A stretch of 55,694 nt of DNA, from contig NZ_JAAKZW010000019.1 of NCBI RefSeq assembly GCF_011044995.1, positions 1 to 55,694 of the forward strand. Reading direction: 5' to 3'. Positions 42,323 to 50,133 of this stretch are shown one piece after another. A model generated the notes under the pieces. The model made no database searches. It was not told the DNA's origin and saw nothing but the letters and a program-made list of their open reading frames with translations. This DNA comes from Streptomyces mesophilus (GTDB lineage Bacteria > Actinomycetota > Actinomycetes > Streptomycetales > Streptomycetaceae). How positions within the stretch are numbered: position 1 is the first letter of the stretch; every line of letters starts with the position of its first letter. The position numbers were made by a program, and so were the translations under genes.

Positions 42323-42964
42323 ATGCCGAGACGAACTGTGTGCGCGCCGCGTGCCCTAGCGGTTGCCGCCCTGGTGGCGGGGGCTTTCGGGGTCAGCGCC
42401 TGTGGGGATCAGGTCGCGGGCGGACGAGGCGGGGATTCAATGGTGGCAGCGGGGCCCGCTGCCGGTGAGTCCGAGGCGGCCCCAACTGCTGCCGCATCTC
42501 CGGCCAAGCCTGAACTTCCGGGCGCCCTGCAGGACATCCAGGACCAGTGCGCGGACAAGTCCACTGTGCGGCCCTCTGCCGAGAAGTCGCAGGCTGCGGG
42601 CGACGGGTCGATGCCGGAGAACCCCAAGTGGGCGGAGAATCACGGCTATTTGCAGACGCTCCGGTTGTCACCGCGTGGCGCGTGCGAAGGTGCGGCGCAT
42701 CGCGAGCGCCTGCAAGGAGCGTTGTCGCAGCAGAAGGTCCCGAGTGCGGCGGGGGTTCAGGACACGCTTCGGGCACTCGACTATCCGCAGTCCCGGGTGC
42801 TCGGCCTCTACGAGTCCGGTGGGCTTGTGCTCTTCACACTGGACCTGTCCCATGCCACATCAGGGGTCTGCCTGGACGGCAGCGTCCGTCCCCAGGGAGT
42901 CCAGCTCGAGGAACACGGCGTGTACCTGGAAGGCGGGTGCGAGCGCCCGAAGGGCGGGCACTGA
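42323..42964 (+). CDS. Putative lipoprotein (213 aa)
   Basis: MPRRTVCAPRALAVAALVAG then AFGVSACG gives a lipoprotein signal peptide with lipobox VSAC. A Pro/Ala-rich linker (PAAGESEAAPTAAASPAKPE) tethers a C-terminal domain of about 120 residues (LQTLRLSPRGACEGAAHRER ... VCLDGSVRPQGVQLEEHG) with four cysteines. No family is assigned. ATG 42308, 15 bp upstream, is an alternative start; neither has a strong ribosome site. Confidence 0.72.
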   Translation: MPRRTVCAPRALAVAALVAGAFGVSACGDQVAGGRGGDSMVAAGPAAGESEAAPTAAASPAKPELPGALQDIQDQCADKSTVRPSAEKSQAAGDGSMPENPKWAENHGYLQTLRLSPRGACEGAAHRERLQGALSQQKVPSAAGVQDTLRALDYPQSRVLGLYESGGLVLFTLDLSHATSGVCLDGSVRPQGVQLEEHGVYLEGGCERPKGGH

Positions 42965-43066
42965 GCAGGCACCTCACATTCCGCAGTACGGGCGCTTTCC
43001 CAGCGGACGGGAACGTTCCTCAGCGAGACTGCCGACCGTCGGACAATCCCGGTGAGAGGGCAACAG

Positions 43067-43906
43067 GTGGCTGACAGCAAGGCGTTCTTCGCGGCGTACG
43101 ACGCGGTCCTCGGGCAGTGGCCCGTAAAGGTCGAGGCAGTCGACATCCCCACCCCCTACGGCCGCACGCGTACGCACGTCAGCGGGCCGGAAGGCGGCAC
43201 CCCGCTCGTCCTCCTGCCGGGCGGCGGCACCACTTCGGTCTCCTGGTTCGCCAACGCCGAGGCGCTCGCCGAAAACCATCGCATATACGCCGTCGACCTG
43301 CTCGGCGACTTGGGGCACAGCCCAAACGACGGGCTGGCGCTGCGGAGTGGCAAAGATCTGACAGCGTGGCTCGACGCGCTGCTCGACGGACTGGGGTTGG
43401 ACAGCGTCCAGCTGTGCGGCCACTCGTACGGCGCCTGGACAGCTCTCAACTACGCGCTACACGCCCCGGAGCGGGTCAGCCGGCTCGCGCTCCTTGACCC
43501 GACGGGCTGCTTCGCCGGGCTGCGCAGCGGTTACGTGCTGCGCGCGCTGCCGATGCTCGCGCGTCCCACCGCTCGGCGCATGCTCGCCTTCCACCGCTGG
43601 GAGACCGGGAGCCTTCCCGAAAACCCGCTCTGGCAGGAGTTCCTCGCCGCCACGGCCGACGCCCCGCGCCCCAAGGCCATCCGCATGCGGCGCCCGCGCA
43701 CGGAAGACCTCAAGGCCTCCTCGGTCGAGACGCTGGTGCTCCTCGCCGGCCGCAGCAAAGCCCACGACACGCTCCAAGTAGCCGCGACGGCCCGCAAGCT
43801 GCTGCCGCACGCCACCGTGACCGTGCTCGAGCAGGCGTCCCATCATTCCTTGCCCACCGAGCAACCGGCCGAGGTCAACCGCCTGTTGAAGGACTTCCTG
43901 TCCTGA
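43067..43906 (+). CDS. Alpha/beta hydrolase (279 aa)
   Basis: VADSKAFFAAYDAVLGQWPV starts a protein with LLPGGGTTSVSWFANAEAL (oxyanion region), AVDLLGDLGHS, nucleophile elbow CGHSYGAW (Ser nucleophile) and C-terminal QASHHSLPTEQP (catalytic His). The acid residue is probably near VETLVLLAGRSKAHD. An esterase- or peptidase-like cytoplasmic hydrolase of unknown substrate. GTG 43067 has AGAGGG upstream; GTG 43052 is a less likely start. Confidence 0.85.
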   Translation: MADSKAFFAAYDAVLGQWPVKVEAVDIPTPYGRTRTHVSGPEGGTPLVLLPGGGTTSVSWFANAEALAENHRIYAVDLLGDLGHSPNDGLALRSGKDLTAWLDALLDGLGLDSVQLCGHSYGAWTALNYALHAPERVSRLALLDPTGCFAGLRSGYVLRALPMLARPTARRMLAFHRWETGSLPENPLWQEFLAATADAPRPKAIRMRRPRTEDLKASSVETLVLLAGRSKAHDTLQVAATARKLLPHATVTVLEQASHHSLPTEQPAEVNRLLKDFLS

Positions 43907-44038
43907 GACGCCGCGTTCAGCGGGCGCTTCCGGCCGCACGTGCCGAACGCCGCCTGAGCCGATGAAAGCCGGGCTGCGGTCGGCACCTTCCAGGGTTCTG
44001 CAAGGTCTGTACAGGGTTTCTGCGTCAGGGTCACCCAC

Positions 44039-44434
44039 ATGTACGCCATCCGCAGGTCTGCCGTTGTCCTCGGGGCCGCTGCGCTCGCCGCCGCCTCACT
44101 CACCTTCGCGCCTTCGGCCACGGCCGCTGAATCGCCCACCCGGGGTTGCGCCTACCCCCGCGTCTGCTTCTACCTCACCATGTCGGACTGGAACGCGAAG
44201 GACCCGAACGCCGGGTTCCAGGACCTCACCAGCAGCTGGCAGAACCTCGGCTCCGCGAGCAAGGGCGCCGACATGGTCCTCAACACCCGCAACGACGACG
44301 TGGCTCACCTGCGCGTGCAGACCAATTCCACCGGAGCAGTCTGGAACATGTGCCTGCCGCCGAACTCGGCCCATCAATTCGGCTCTGCCTACACGGTGAC
44401 CGGCATCTGTATCAGCACCTCCTCCAGCTGCTGA
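44039..44434 (+). CDS. Small secreted protein (131 aa), crystallin/I36-like pattern
   Basis: Signal peptide MYAIRRSAVVLGAAALAAAS with cleavage near ATAAE. The mature protein begins RGCAYPRVCFYLTMSDWNAK and continues GFQDLTSSWQNLGSASKGAD, ending CISTSSSC. The C..G..CF(Y)L pattern followed by an F-x-D-L-T strand resembles peptidase-inhibitor-I36/crystallin-like exported proteins of streptomycetes, but the match is loose. It is alone between two spacers. Confidence 0.75.
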   Translation: MYAIRRSAVVLGAAALAAASLTFAPSATAAESPTRGCAYPRVCFYLTMSDWNAKDPNAGFQDLTSSWQNLGSASKGADMVLNTRNDDVAHLRVQTNSTGAVWNMCLPPNSAHQFGSAYTVTGICISTSSSC

Positions 44435-44547
44435 CACTCTGGCCGGCCACCGTGCGTGCGGCGAAGGCGCGGGGCCCGAAACTCGGGTGCCATATGGGCG
44501 GTATCCGGCTACCGTTGGCGTCGTTCAGGTGCGCAGGTTGCGGCTAC

Positions 44548-44593
44548 TTCTCCTGTAAAGAGAGCAACGCGGGTTCGAATCCCGTCGCCGGCC
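44548..44593 (+). other. tRNA 3'-half fragment (anticodon arm to acceptor)
   Basis: TTCTC-CTGTAAA-GAGAG forms a 5-bp anticodon stem with a loop whose anticodon would read GTA. It is followed by a 4-nt variable loop, a T-arm GCGGG-TTCGAAT-CCCGT and the acceptor strand GCCGGCC. The 5' acceptor and D-arm expected 26 nt upstream are absent, so this is not a complete tRNA gene. Such 3' halves are usually left by site-specific integration. Confidence 0.55.
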
Positions 44594-44595
44594 CC

Positions 44596-44624
44596 GGCCG
44601 GTGTCGTCTAGCGGCCCAAGACGC
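44596..44624 (+). other. tRNA 5'-half fragment (acceptor and D-arm)
   Basis: GGCCGGT followed by the D-arm CGTC-TAGCGGCCCAA-GACG is the 5' third of a tRNA-Glu-type gene. Its acceptor strand is complementary to the GCCGGCC just upstream (last pair G-U), so the two fragments could derive from one tRNA but lie in reversed order. After base 44624 no anticodon stem forms. Confidence 0.5.
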
Positions 44625-44751
44625 TTACGTTGCCGTCACCGCCTTTGATCTCTGGACACCTTGCTGACGCGAGCCGTCCGCCACGGGGGAACTCCGGCGG
44701 GCGGCTCGATCGCGTTTGGCCCAGGGCCGTCGGCGCGATCAAGATGTGGTC

Positions 44752-45288
44752 ATGCCTGCGAACCGCTCCCCTCACCCACCGGCCGTGGTGCGCCTCGCCG
44801 CGTACACGAAAACGGACCTGGAGGAGATCCTCGGCACCGGCGACGACCCCTTCGGGGTCGCCTCGACCGGACTGACCTGGCTGCCCAAGCAGGACCACTT
44901 CGGCATCAGACTCGAAGGCCGGCTCGTGGCGCACGCCGGCCTGTTGCGGCTTCCCGTCGCGATCAGCGGTGCACGAACAGAGGTGGTGGGCGTCGGCGGG
45001 GTGGCCGTCGCGCCCGACATGCAAGGCAAGGGCCTGGCGCGGCTCGTCGTCACCGCCGCCCTGGAGCACGCCCGCACCATGGGGCCCGAGCACGCGCTCC
45101 TGTTCTGCCGGCCTCCCCTCGTGCCGCTCTACCAGCGCCTCGGATGGCACCCGCTCAACGAGGACGTACGCGTCGAGCAACCCGAGGGCCGACGGGTGAT
45201 CATGCCGCTGCGGACGATGGTGACGCCGCTGCGGGATGACGCTCGCTGGCCTGCAGGTCCCGTACAGCTGCTGTCGCTCCCCATGTGA
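44752..45288 (+). CDS. GNAT-family N-acetyltransferase (178 aa)
   Basis: Motif A of the GNAT fold is clear: VVGVGGVAVAPDMQGKGLAR (acetyl-CoA pyrophosphate loop Q-x-x-G-x-G/A-type). It is preceded by an N-terminal substrate region (LGTGDDPFGVASTGLTWLPK) and followed by FCRPPLVPLYQRLGWHPLNE, the usual motif-B helix and C-terminal strand. The substrate is unknown. The ATG at 44752 is the first in-frame start with family-like sequence after it; its ribosome site is weak. Confidence 0.85.
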   Translation: MPANRSPHPPAVVRLAAYTKTDLEEILGTGDDPFGVASTGLTWLPKQDHFGIRLEGRLVAHAGLLRLPVAISGARTEVVGVGGVAVAPDMQGKGLARLVVTAALEHARTMGPEHALLFCRPPLVPLYQRLGWHPLNEDVRVEQPEGRRVIMPLRTMVTPLRDDARWPAGPVQLLSLPM

Positions 45289-45290
45289 CT

Positions 45291-45392
45291 GAGAAACCGG
45301 GCGGCGGGCCGCTACCGTTCACCCGAGAAACCGGGCGGCGCCCCGCTCGCGTTCGACAGGAAAACCGCCGGCGGCCCGCTCGCGCCCACTCG
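45291..45392. repeat. Three 34-bp tandem repeats
   Basis: Units at 45291-45324, 45325-45358 and 45359-45392 share GAGAAACCGGGCGGCG...CCGCT...; the first two are close, the third more diverged. They lie between the GNAT stop and the M48 gene with exact 34-bp period and no spacers, so this is not a CRISPR array. They may be protein-binding sites or a decayed minisatellite. Confidence 0.75.
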
Positions 45393-45536
45393 ACAACACC
45401 CGACCCCCACCAGCCGTAATACGGCAGCAGATCGCCGTCCGGACACAGGCGCTGTCCGATCAGGTCGCAACACGCGTGAACCGCTCGGGTCCCCAACGCG
45501 TCGTTGTCCTGGGGAGCTTGAGAGCGGGGGCCGACG

Positions 45537-46802
45537 ATGGAGACCAGGCGCGTCGAGAGCGAGCCGTGTCCGCAGTGCGGGGCCGGCATGCCGGTGCATG
45601 AGGACCATGTGGTCTGGTGCCGCGCCTGCGATTGGAACGTGGCGCCCGAGCTGTTCGTGTTCGGCCTCGACCGCACCGCCGAGCGGCGCGCCGAGGTCGC
45701 CGGTCAGCGGGCCGAGGAGGTCTACCAGGAGCTGGTCAGGACCGGTGACTTCGGGCGCCGCTCGCGCTGGACGGCTGCGCGGATCGCTGCGTACGCCCTG
45801 TCCTGTGGCGTCGTCGGAGCGTCCGTGGGGCTCGCGGGTGGGGCGGTGGCGCTGCTCGTCACCGGCTGGTGGAACCCGCTCAGTCTTTCGCTCGGCCTCG
45901 CGCTGCTGTTCTTCTCGGCGGTGCTGCGCCCCTGGGTGCCGCCGCTGCACCCGGAGTTGCCAACCCTCGACCGGCAGGCCGCCCCTCGTCTGTTCGCGCT
46001 GCTCGACAAGGTGGCGCGGGAGGTGGGCACGCGTGGCGTGGACCTCGTCGTCCTCGAGCCCGGCTTCAATGCGTACGTGACCTCGCGCCGGCCCCGGCAG
46101 CGGTTGCTGTGTGTCGGGCTCACCCTCTGGGAGACGCTCACGCCACAGCAACGGGTCGCCCTGCTCGGCCACGAGCTGGGTCACTTCACCAACGGCGACA
46201 CCCGCCACGGCCTGGTCGTCGGCAACGCCCTCGGCACCTTGGCCTGGTGGCGGCACTGGCTCGATCCGGGCCGGTGGCGCGGCGGGCGGCTGCGGTACTG
46301 GTTCGGGCACGGTGTGCTGCGCTGGCCGTGGTACGCAGCCGACGGCCTGCTCCGCCTGATCGATCGGCTCAGCCTGCGCGACGCGACCCGCGCGGAGTTC
46401 CTCGCCGACGAACTCGCCGCCCGCACCGCCTCCAGCGAAGCCGCGCACGGTCTGACCGAGCGGCTGCTGCACGCCGACCGGGCCGTGGAGGCGCTCGACG
46501 CCCTACTCATGGACGGCCTGCTCGACTGGCGCCGCAAGCCCTGGCGCGAGGCGGCCCGCGCAGCCCTCGACCTGCCCGACCACGAACGCGAACGACTGCT
46601 GCGGGTCAGCCAGTTGAAGTGGCACTACGAGGACGACACCCACCCACCGACCCATCTGCGCCTGGCCCTGGCCGAACAACGCGCCTACGACGAGCCGCGC
46701 GTCACGTGCACCCGGCAGCAAGCCGAAGCCATCGACCGCGAACTGGCCCGCGCTATCGCGGCGGTCGCGGCCCGGGGGCCGTTACGGATGCGGCGGAAGT
46801 AA
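45537..46802 (+). CDS. M48-family zinc metalloprotease with N-terminal zinc ribbon
   Basis: A 421-residue membrane protease. The N-terminus has a CPQCG...CRACDW zinc ribbon (residues 11-32). Two membrane spans (about 83-125) precede the catalytic domain with LLGHELGHFTNGD, i.e. HExxH at 212-216, and the third zinc ligand Glu region SLRDATRAEFLADELAAR. HtpX/Ste24-like proteases of this kind degrade damaged membrane proteins. The gene end overlaps the convergent downstream gene by 21 bp. Confidence 0.88.
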   Translation: METRRVESEPCPQCGAGMPVHEDHVVWCRACDWNVAPELFVFGLDRTAERRAEVAGQRAEEVYQELVRTGDFGRRSRWTAARIAAYALSCGVVGASVGLAGGAVALLVTGWWNPLSLSLGLALLFFSAVLRPWVPPLHPELPTLDRQAAPRLFALLDKVAREVGTRGVDLVVLEPGFNAYVTSRRPRQRLLCVGLTLWETLTPQQRVALLGHELGHFTNGDTRHGLVVGNALGTLAWWRHWLDPGRWRGGRLRYWFGHGVLRWPWYAADGLLRLIDRLSLRDATRAEFLADELAARTASSEAAHGLTERLLHADRAVEALDALLMDGLLDWRRKPWREAARAALDLPDHERERLLRVSQLKWHYEDDTHPPTHLRLALAEQRAYDEPRVTCTRQQAEAIDRELARAIAAVAARGPLRMRRK

Positions 46803-47171
46803 GAGCGCCTGCTCCGCTCTACATTCCCACTGGAGGCGGAGGTTGGCGCCTCGGAGCGGGAAGCAGTTTTCGTCCCACTCCTGGAGCTCGTCGGTCAGCG
46901 CATCGTGAGGGATGATGCCGTCCGCGAACTCGAACGGGAGCGCCACGTGTGCAGTAGCCGTCCGCAGCAGGCCCCACCAAGGCAGTTCCTGCACGTTCTC
47001 CCAGCGCCTGCGCCAGAAGGGGCCGGACTGCTCCCACCAAACGACCACCCGGAGTCCTAGGTGACCCGCCATTTCGTCGCCGTCGAAGACCATGGCGGCT
47101 GCGTGGCGATAGGGATCGAGTCTCGGGTCAGGCGCTGGGTCTGGCAGTCTGCGCGTGGCAACGTGACGCAT
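46782..47171 (-). CDS. Hypothetical protein (129 aa)
   Basis: MRHVATRRLPDPAPDPRLDP starts a Trp-rich soluble protein (VVWWEQSGPFWRRRWENVQELPWW) with no recognised domain. It looks like a genuine single-domain protein: well-spaced aromatic residues, no low complexity, clear end PPHP. The C-terminus overlaps the 3' end of the M48 gene by 21 bp on the other strand. The start is uncertain, with no strong ribosome site. Confidence 0.55.
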   Translation of the reverse strand: MRHVATRRLPDPAPDPRLDPYRHAAAMVFDGDEMAGHLGLRVVVWWEQSGPFWRRRWENVQELPWWGLLRTATAHVALPFEFADGIIPHDALTDELQEWDENCFPLRGANLRLQWECRAEQALLLPPHP

Positions 47172-47208
47172 TCATCGCTCCCGGCGCCAGTGGCGGCTTG
47201 TTCCTGCA

Positions 47209-47706
47209 CTATCGAGACTCCGTCGACCCGATACGCCGAGTCAAGACGCACAAGTCGTAGTCGTCCAGGTTCCCCATGTACACCCAGAGCTGGGGAGATC
47301 TCGAAGTTCCTCCGGTTTCGTACTGCGAGGACACCGCCGAGTTGGAGAATCGGATCGTTATTTCAGTTCTGGCGACGGACGCGCCGGAAGGCGTCCAGGT
47401 CTCCCACAACCCCTTTCCGGTTCTCGACTTGCTCGCGGGCTCGGAGGAGTCGCCCGTCCAGTCCGCGAAGTCGCCGCAGACCTTCGTGGCGGCAAAGGTG
47501 CCGTTCGCAGCGAACGTGATGGTGCCGCCCGTCTCGTCCTGCCAGGTGCCGACGAGGTGGTCGTCGGCGATGGCCTGAGGTGTGCCCGGAGGCTGCGGCG
47601 GATCGTGGATAGCGACGGCAAGGCTGTAGCAACTGGAGAGCAGTGCGCACAGCACGCCGCTCGCTAGTGAGGCACCCAACACTCTGCCAAGGCGAGCAAT
47701 CCCCAT
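47209..47706 (-). CDS. Putative lipoprotein (165 aa)
   Basis: MGIARLGRVLGASLASGVLC then ALLSSC is a lipoprotein signal with lipobox LSSC. The mature domain (LVGTWQDETGGTITFAANGT ... VCGDFADWTGD ... TEITIRFSNSAVSSQYETGG) has a lipocalin-like or META-like all-beta character typical of streptomycete surface lipoproteins; no family is named. GGGGGAA precedes the ATG at 47706; an extension 15 codons upstream is unlikely. Confidence 0.75.
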   Translation of the reverse strand: MGIARLGRVLGASLASGVLCALLSSCYSLAVAIHDPPQPPGTPQAIADDHLVGTWQDETGGTITFAANGTFAATKVCGDFADWTGDSSEPASKSRTGKGLWETWTPSGASVARTEITIRFSNSAVSSQYETGGTSRSPQLWVYMGNLDDYDLCVLTRRIGSTESR

Positions 47707-47923
47707 CTCGGTTCCCCCAGTCCCTCGCCGCGTGCTGCGCCACCCTGCCACGCAAATTGAACGCGTTCAAGACCTGGTTAGGCGTCAAGCCCTGGCATCT
47801 GTTTCGGATCAGGCTATGCACAGCCTTCGCTGGAGGTCCGTACCCCTCGCGTGCCCGTACGAGCGGGGAACCACGGGAACACCGGTCAGCCACGGGGAGC
47901 GGACACAGCGACGACCCCGGACC

Positions 47924-48005
47924 GTGTCACCTGATCAGAGGCCGTTCACCTGCGCGGTGGGTGTGGGATTTGAACCCATGGTGACTTGCGCCACGACGGT
48001 TTTCA
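47924..48005 (-). other. tRNA-Ser (UGA-type) 3'-half: attachment-site fragment 1
   Basis: On the minus strand 48005-47955 reads from the anticodon loop (TGAAAACCGT) through the long variable arm (GTCGTGGCGCAAGTCACC) and T-arm (TGGG-TTCAAAT-CCCA) to the acceptor ACCCACC plus G, the 3' half of a serine tRNA. Bases 47924-47978 are repeated without mismatch at 50807-50861. The flank (about 47835-47923; AACCACGGG, CCACGGGGAG) also resembles the second copy, as expected for phage/ICE attachment arms. No complete tRNA is present. Confidence 0.75.
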
Positions 48006-48013
48006 CGACCGCT

Positions 48014-48295
48014 TCATGCGCCGTCAAGCAGGTCCAGTTCGGCCTTCCGTCGGCGCACGTAGCCTTCCAGATCCCGCTTGATGGTCATGACTTCCTCGAC
48101 CGGGATACGGATCGGGGAGCAGTACCGGGCGTCGCACGAACGCGGAAAGCTCCCGTCGATGAGCGAAATGCCGCTCAGAACCGCGTCGCCGTCATCGTCT
48201 ATCTCGGTGCACAGAACAGGGTGAAAGGAGCAGTCTTCGTAGACGTCTCCCGCTCGGATACCGGCCGGGTTGCGCAGGTCTATCGCCTCATTCAT
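48014..48295 (-). CDS. Hypothetical protein (93 aa)
   Basis: MNEAIDLRNPAGIRAGDVYE followed by DCSFHPVLCTEIDDDGDAVL, SGISLIDGSFPRSCDARYCS and PIRIPVEEVMTIKRDLEGYV. Three or four cysteines and an SLIDGS core look conserved and I believe this is a family of small streptomycete proteins, but I cannot name a domain. ATG 48307 is an alternative start. It sits directly inside the first attachment fragment and was likely brought in with it. Confidence 0.6.
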   Translation of the reverse strand: MNEAIDLRNPAGIRAGDVYEDCSFHPVLCTEIDDDGDAVLSGISLIDGSFPRSCDARYCSPIRIPVEEVMTIKRDLEGYVRRRKAELDLLDGA

Positions 48296-48518
48296 GGCCC
48301 TCAACATGCCATGCCGCCGGCAGGCACTCCTGGTCGGCTGACGCTTCGGTACAGCAGGGCTGGACAGCAACCGTGCCGGCCAGAATCGACCGCAACTGCC
48401 CCTCACGAGCTGCCTGAGCAGCCCAGGATGCCTCAGCGACCACTGCGCCCAAGATTCGGGCTCTAGTGCTCGCTTCAATTCTCTTGCTGACCTGACGGCG
48501 ACCAGCAATTCTGGGCGG

Positions 48519-49304
48519 ATGCCAGGTCAGGGAAAGAGGAAGCGGCGCCAAGAGGCCCTGAATCAGCGGCTGGCTGCGCGCACTACACCGGACAAGGGTC
48601 GGTGGCAGGTGGTCATTGAGACTGGCGACAAAGCAGAGTTGCGAGCGCACCTGCGCCGCCTTCAGGAAGCACGAGTCGACGAGTCAATGATCCGAATCGA
48701 CACGCTCTGTCGCCGTCCGGTACAGCAGAGCACCTATCAGCTGAGTCGGTTCGTGCCGAACCCCTCGCACGAGTCAGGCAACGAACAGCGGCGAACGGGC
48801 TATCGCTACGTTGGCCCTGCCGACTTGAAGACCCTGATCCGGCCGGGAGGCGAGGGCCACAGCGTGCGCTCGCCAACCGACTTCGACGAGTGGGCATCAC
48901 TCCGGGAAGCGGAAGAGTGGGCTGAGCCCTTCACCTTTGTAGTCGATGGCACTGGGACCCTACGACTCGCGTCACGCCGCAGCGAGCATGTCACATGCGC
49001 TGGCGGCAAGAAGGTCCTGAGCGCTGGCGAGATCAGCTTCCAGCATGAGTCAGGCAAGTGGACGGTCGCGGAGGTCAGTAACCAGTCGACTGGCTACTGC
49101 CCGGACGGCAGCTCGTGGCCGGCCGTTGCTGAAGCTCTGGACCGGGTTGGTGTCAGCCGACCGTCCGGCTTCACGCACGAGGTGGTATTCCGCCGCTGTT
49201 CATCGTGCCAGCAGATCAACATCGTGCGTGAGGCGGACTTCGTCTGCGCCTTCTGCAACGAAGTCCTGCCGCAGGACTGGAATGTGGACAGGCTTGGACC
49301 CTAG
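48519..49304 (+). CDS. Hypothetical protein with C-terminal zinc ribbon (261 aa)
   Basis: A basic N-terminus MPGQGKRKRRQEALNQRLAA is followed by RWQVVIETGDKAELRAHLRR and DESMIRIDTLCRR, and a C-terminal CSSCQQINIVREADFVCAFC zinc-ribbon-like pair ending EVLPQDWNVD. The middle (VVDGTGTLRLASRRSEHVTC AGG) looks enzymatic or binding but is unrecognised. It lies between two attachment-type fragments, suggesting cargo of an integrated element. Composition is slightly less GC-rich than the neighbours, consistent with transfer. Confidence 0.7.
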   Translation: MPGQGKRKRRQEALNQRLAARTTPDKGRWQVVIETGDKAELRAHLRRLQEARVDESMIRIDTLCRRPVQQSTYQLSRFVPNPSHESGNEQRRTGYRYVGPADLKTLIRPGGEGHSVRSPTDFDEWASLREAEEWAEPFTFVVDGTGTLRLASRRSEHVTCAGGKKVLSAGEISFQHESGKWTVAEVSNQSTGYCPDGSSWPAVAEALDRVGVSRPSGFTHEVVFRRCSSCQQINIVREADFVCAFCNEVLPQDWNVDRLGP

Positions 49305-49318
49305 AGAACGTCAGCCCA

Positions 49319-49503
49319 TCTCAGTTTCCGTCTCATTCAGCCACGGCCAGGACCGTTCACGGAGGTTCGCTGCACCGCGCCAAGTACTTCGGAGGACTGG
49401 GAAGTACGCAGACGAACGACCCCTACCACCCCACCAATACAATTGGGAAGCATGTTGGGGACAACCCCTCACGCATTCGAATCTCGTATCCTCCGTCTGA
49501 TCA
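49319..49503 (+). other. tRNA-Ser (GGA-type) 3'-half with attachment arms: fragment 2
   Basis: From about 49441, TTGGGAAGCATG then GTTGGGG-ACA-ACCCC (variable arm), a T-arm-like GCATTCGAATCTCGT and acceptor ATCCTCCG match the 3' half of a serine GGA tRNA with a few changes. The upstream arm (49319-49339, TCTCAGTTTCCGTCTCATTC then A) recurs at 52063-52083, and the following sequence (GGCCAGGA, GTACGCAG, AACGACCCC) is shared in the same order. TCTGATCAG follows the tRNA end. No integrase gene is present. Confidence 0.7.
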
Positions 49504-49550
49504 GAGAGCCGGGCCGGATCCCGCCGCGAACGCCTCAAGCCTGCTCACTC

Positions 49551-49994
49551 TCAGGTCATGTCGTATTCGTCGACGTCCAGCGTCGCCCCGGTAGCAGCGA
49601 GGAAGGCCAACACTTCAGGATCCAGATGCCAACCGAACAGGTTGGGATGATCCGATGTGAGAGTGGCGGGTTCCTCAGCAGTGAAATAGCGAACAACCTG
49701 CAGCACAGCGGAAGTCCCGCCCTCTTCCTCAGCATTCAGCCGAACAAGTAGCTCGGCGATACGGCCGGTACGCTGGCGGAGGCGGTCCACGACTCGGTCA
49801 ATCTGCTCGTCGACCCGCAGGCCCGGCTTGCGGCACACAATCTTCCAGCGATGGCTGGCAGGGAGCGGAATCGAGGGATCGCGGAGCCCGCGCGCAACGA
49901 TCTCATCCGGCTCGATGCCGAGCCAATCTGTCATCTCTTGCGCCGTGGTGCGCGCGCTGACCAGCGCGAAGTAAACGTACTGGTGAAGCGGCAT
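49551..49994 (-). CDS. DUF4279 family protein (147 aa)
   Basis: MPLHQYVYFALVSARTTAQE, MTDWLGIEPDEIVARGLRDP, ASHRWKIVC and LNAEEEGGTSAVLQVVRYFT fit DUF4279, small cytoplasmic proteins often found beside toxins or in immunity clusters. No enzyme motif is seen. It lies between attachment fragments 2 and 3, next to a SUKH gene on the same strand, and may be an orphan immunity protein. Confidence 0.75.
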   Translation of the reverse strand: MPLHQYVYFALVSARTTAQEMTDWLGIEPDEIVARGLRDPSIPLPASHRWKIVCRKPGLRVDEQIDRVVDRLRQRTGRIAELLVRLNAEEEGGTSAVLQVVRYFTAEEPATLTSDHPNLFGWHLDPEVLAFLAATGATLDVDEYDMT

Positions 49995-50133
49995 TGCGGC
50001 AGAGTAACCCGGCGGCCCCGTTCATGACCGCGCAATTTCCAGGGATCGGACAAGGCCCAAGGCTGGGCCCGTTACAGGTTTCTCTACCTCCCAAAGGCGC
50101 TACGCCGACCTCAGCTCGAACCTCGGCGACGTA

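Larger units (their letters stand above)
44435..44751. other. Spacer containing tRNA-derived halves in reversed order
   Basis: No protein gene is seen. The stretch holds a tRNA 3' half (44548-44593) followed after two bases by a tRNA 5' half (44596-44624), described separately. The remaining bases up to the GNAT gene show nothing recognisable. Confidence 0.5.

Noticed and set aside
44548..44624. A complete tRNA gene
   Set aside because: The upstream part lacks an acceptor and D-arm, and the downstream part lacks an anticodon arm; the halves are in the wrong order for a normal gene.
45291..45392. Possible CRISPR array
   Set aside because: Three units with exact 34-bp period but no spacers between them and strong divergence of the third copy; no cas gene is present anywhere in the window.
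47955..48005. A complete tRNA-Ser gene on the minus strand
   Set aside because: Homology stops at the anticodon loop; no 5' acceptor strand or D-arm lies beyond it, so it is only a 3' half.
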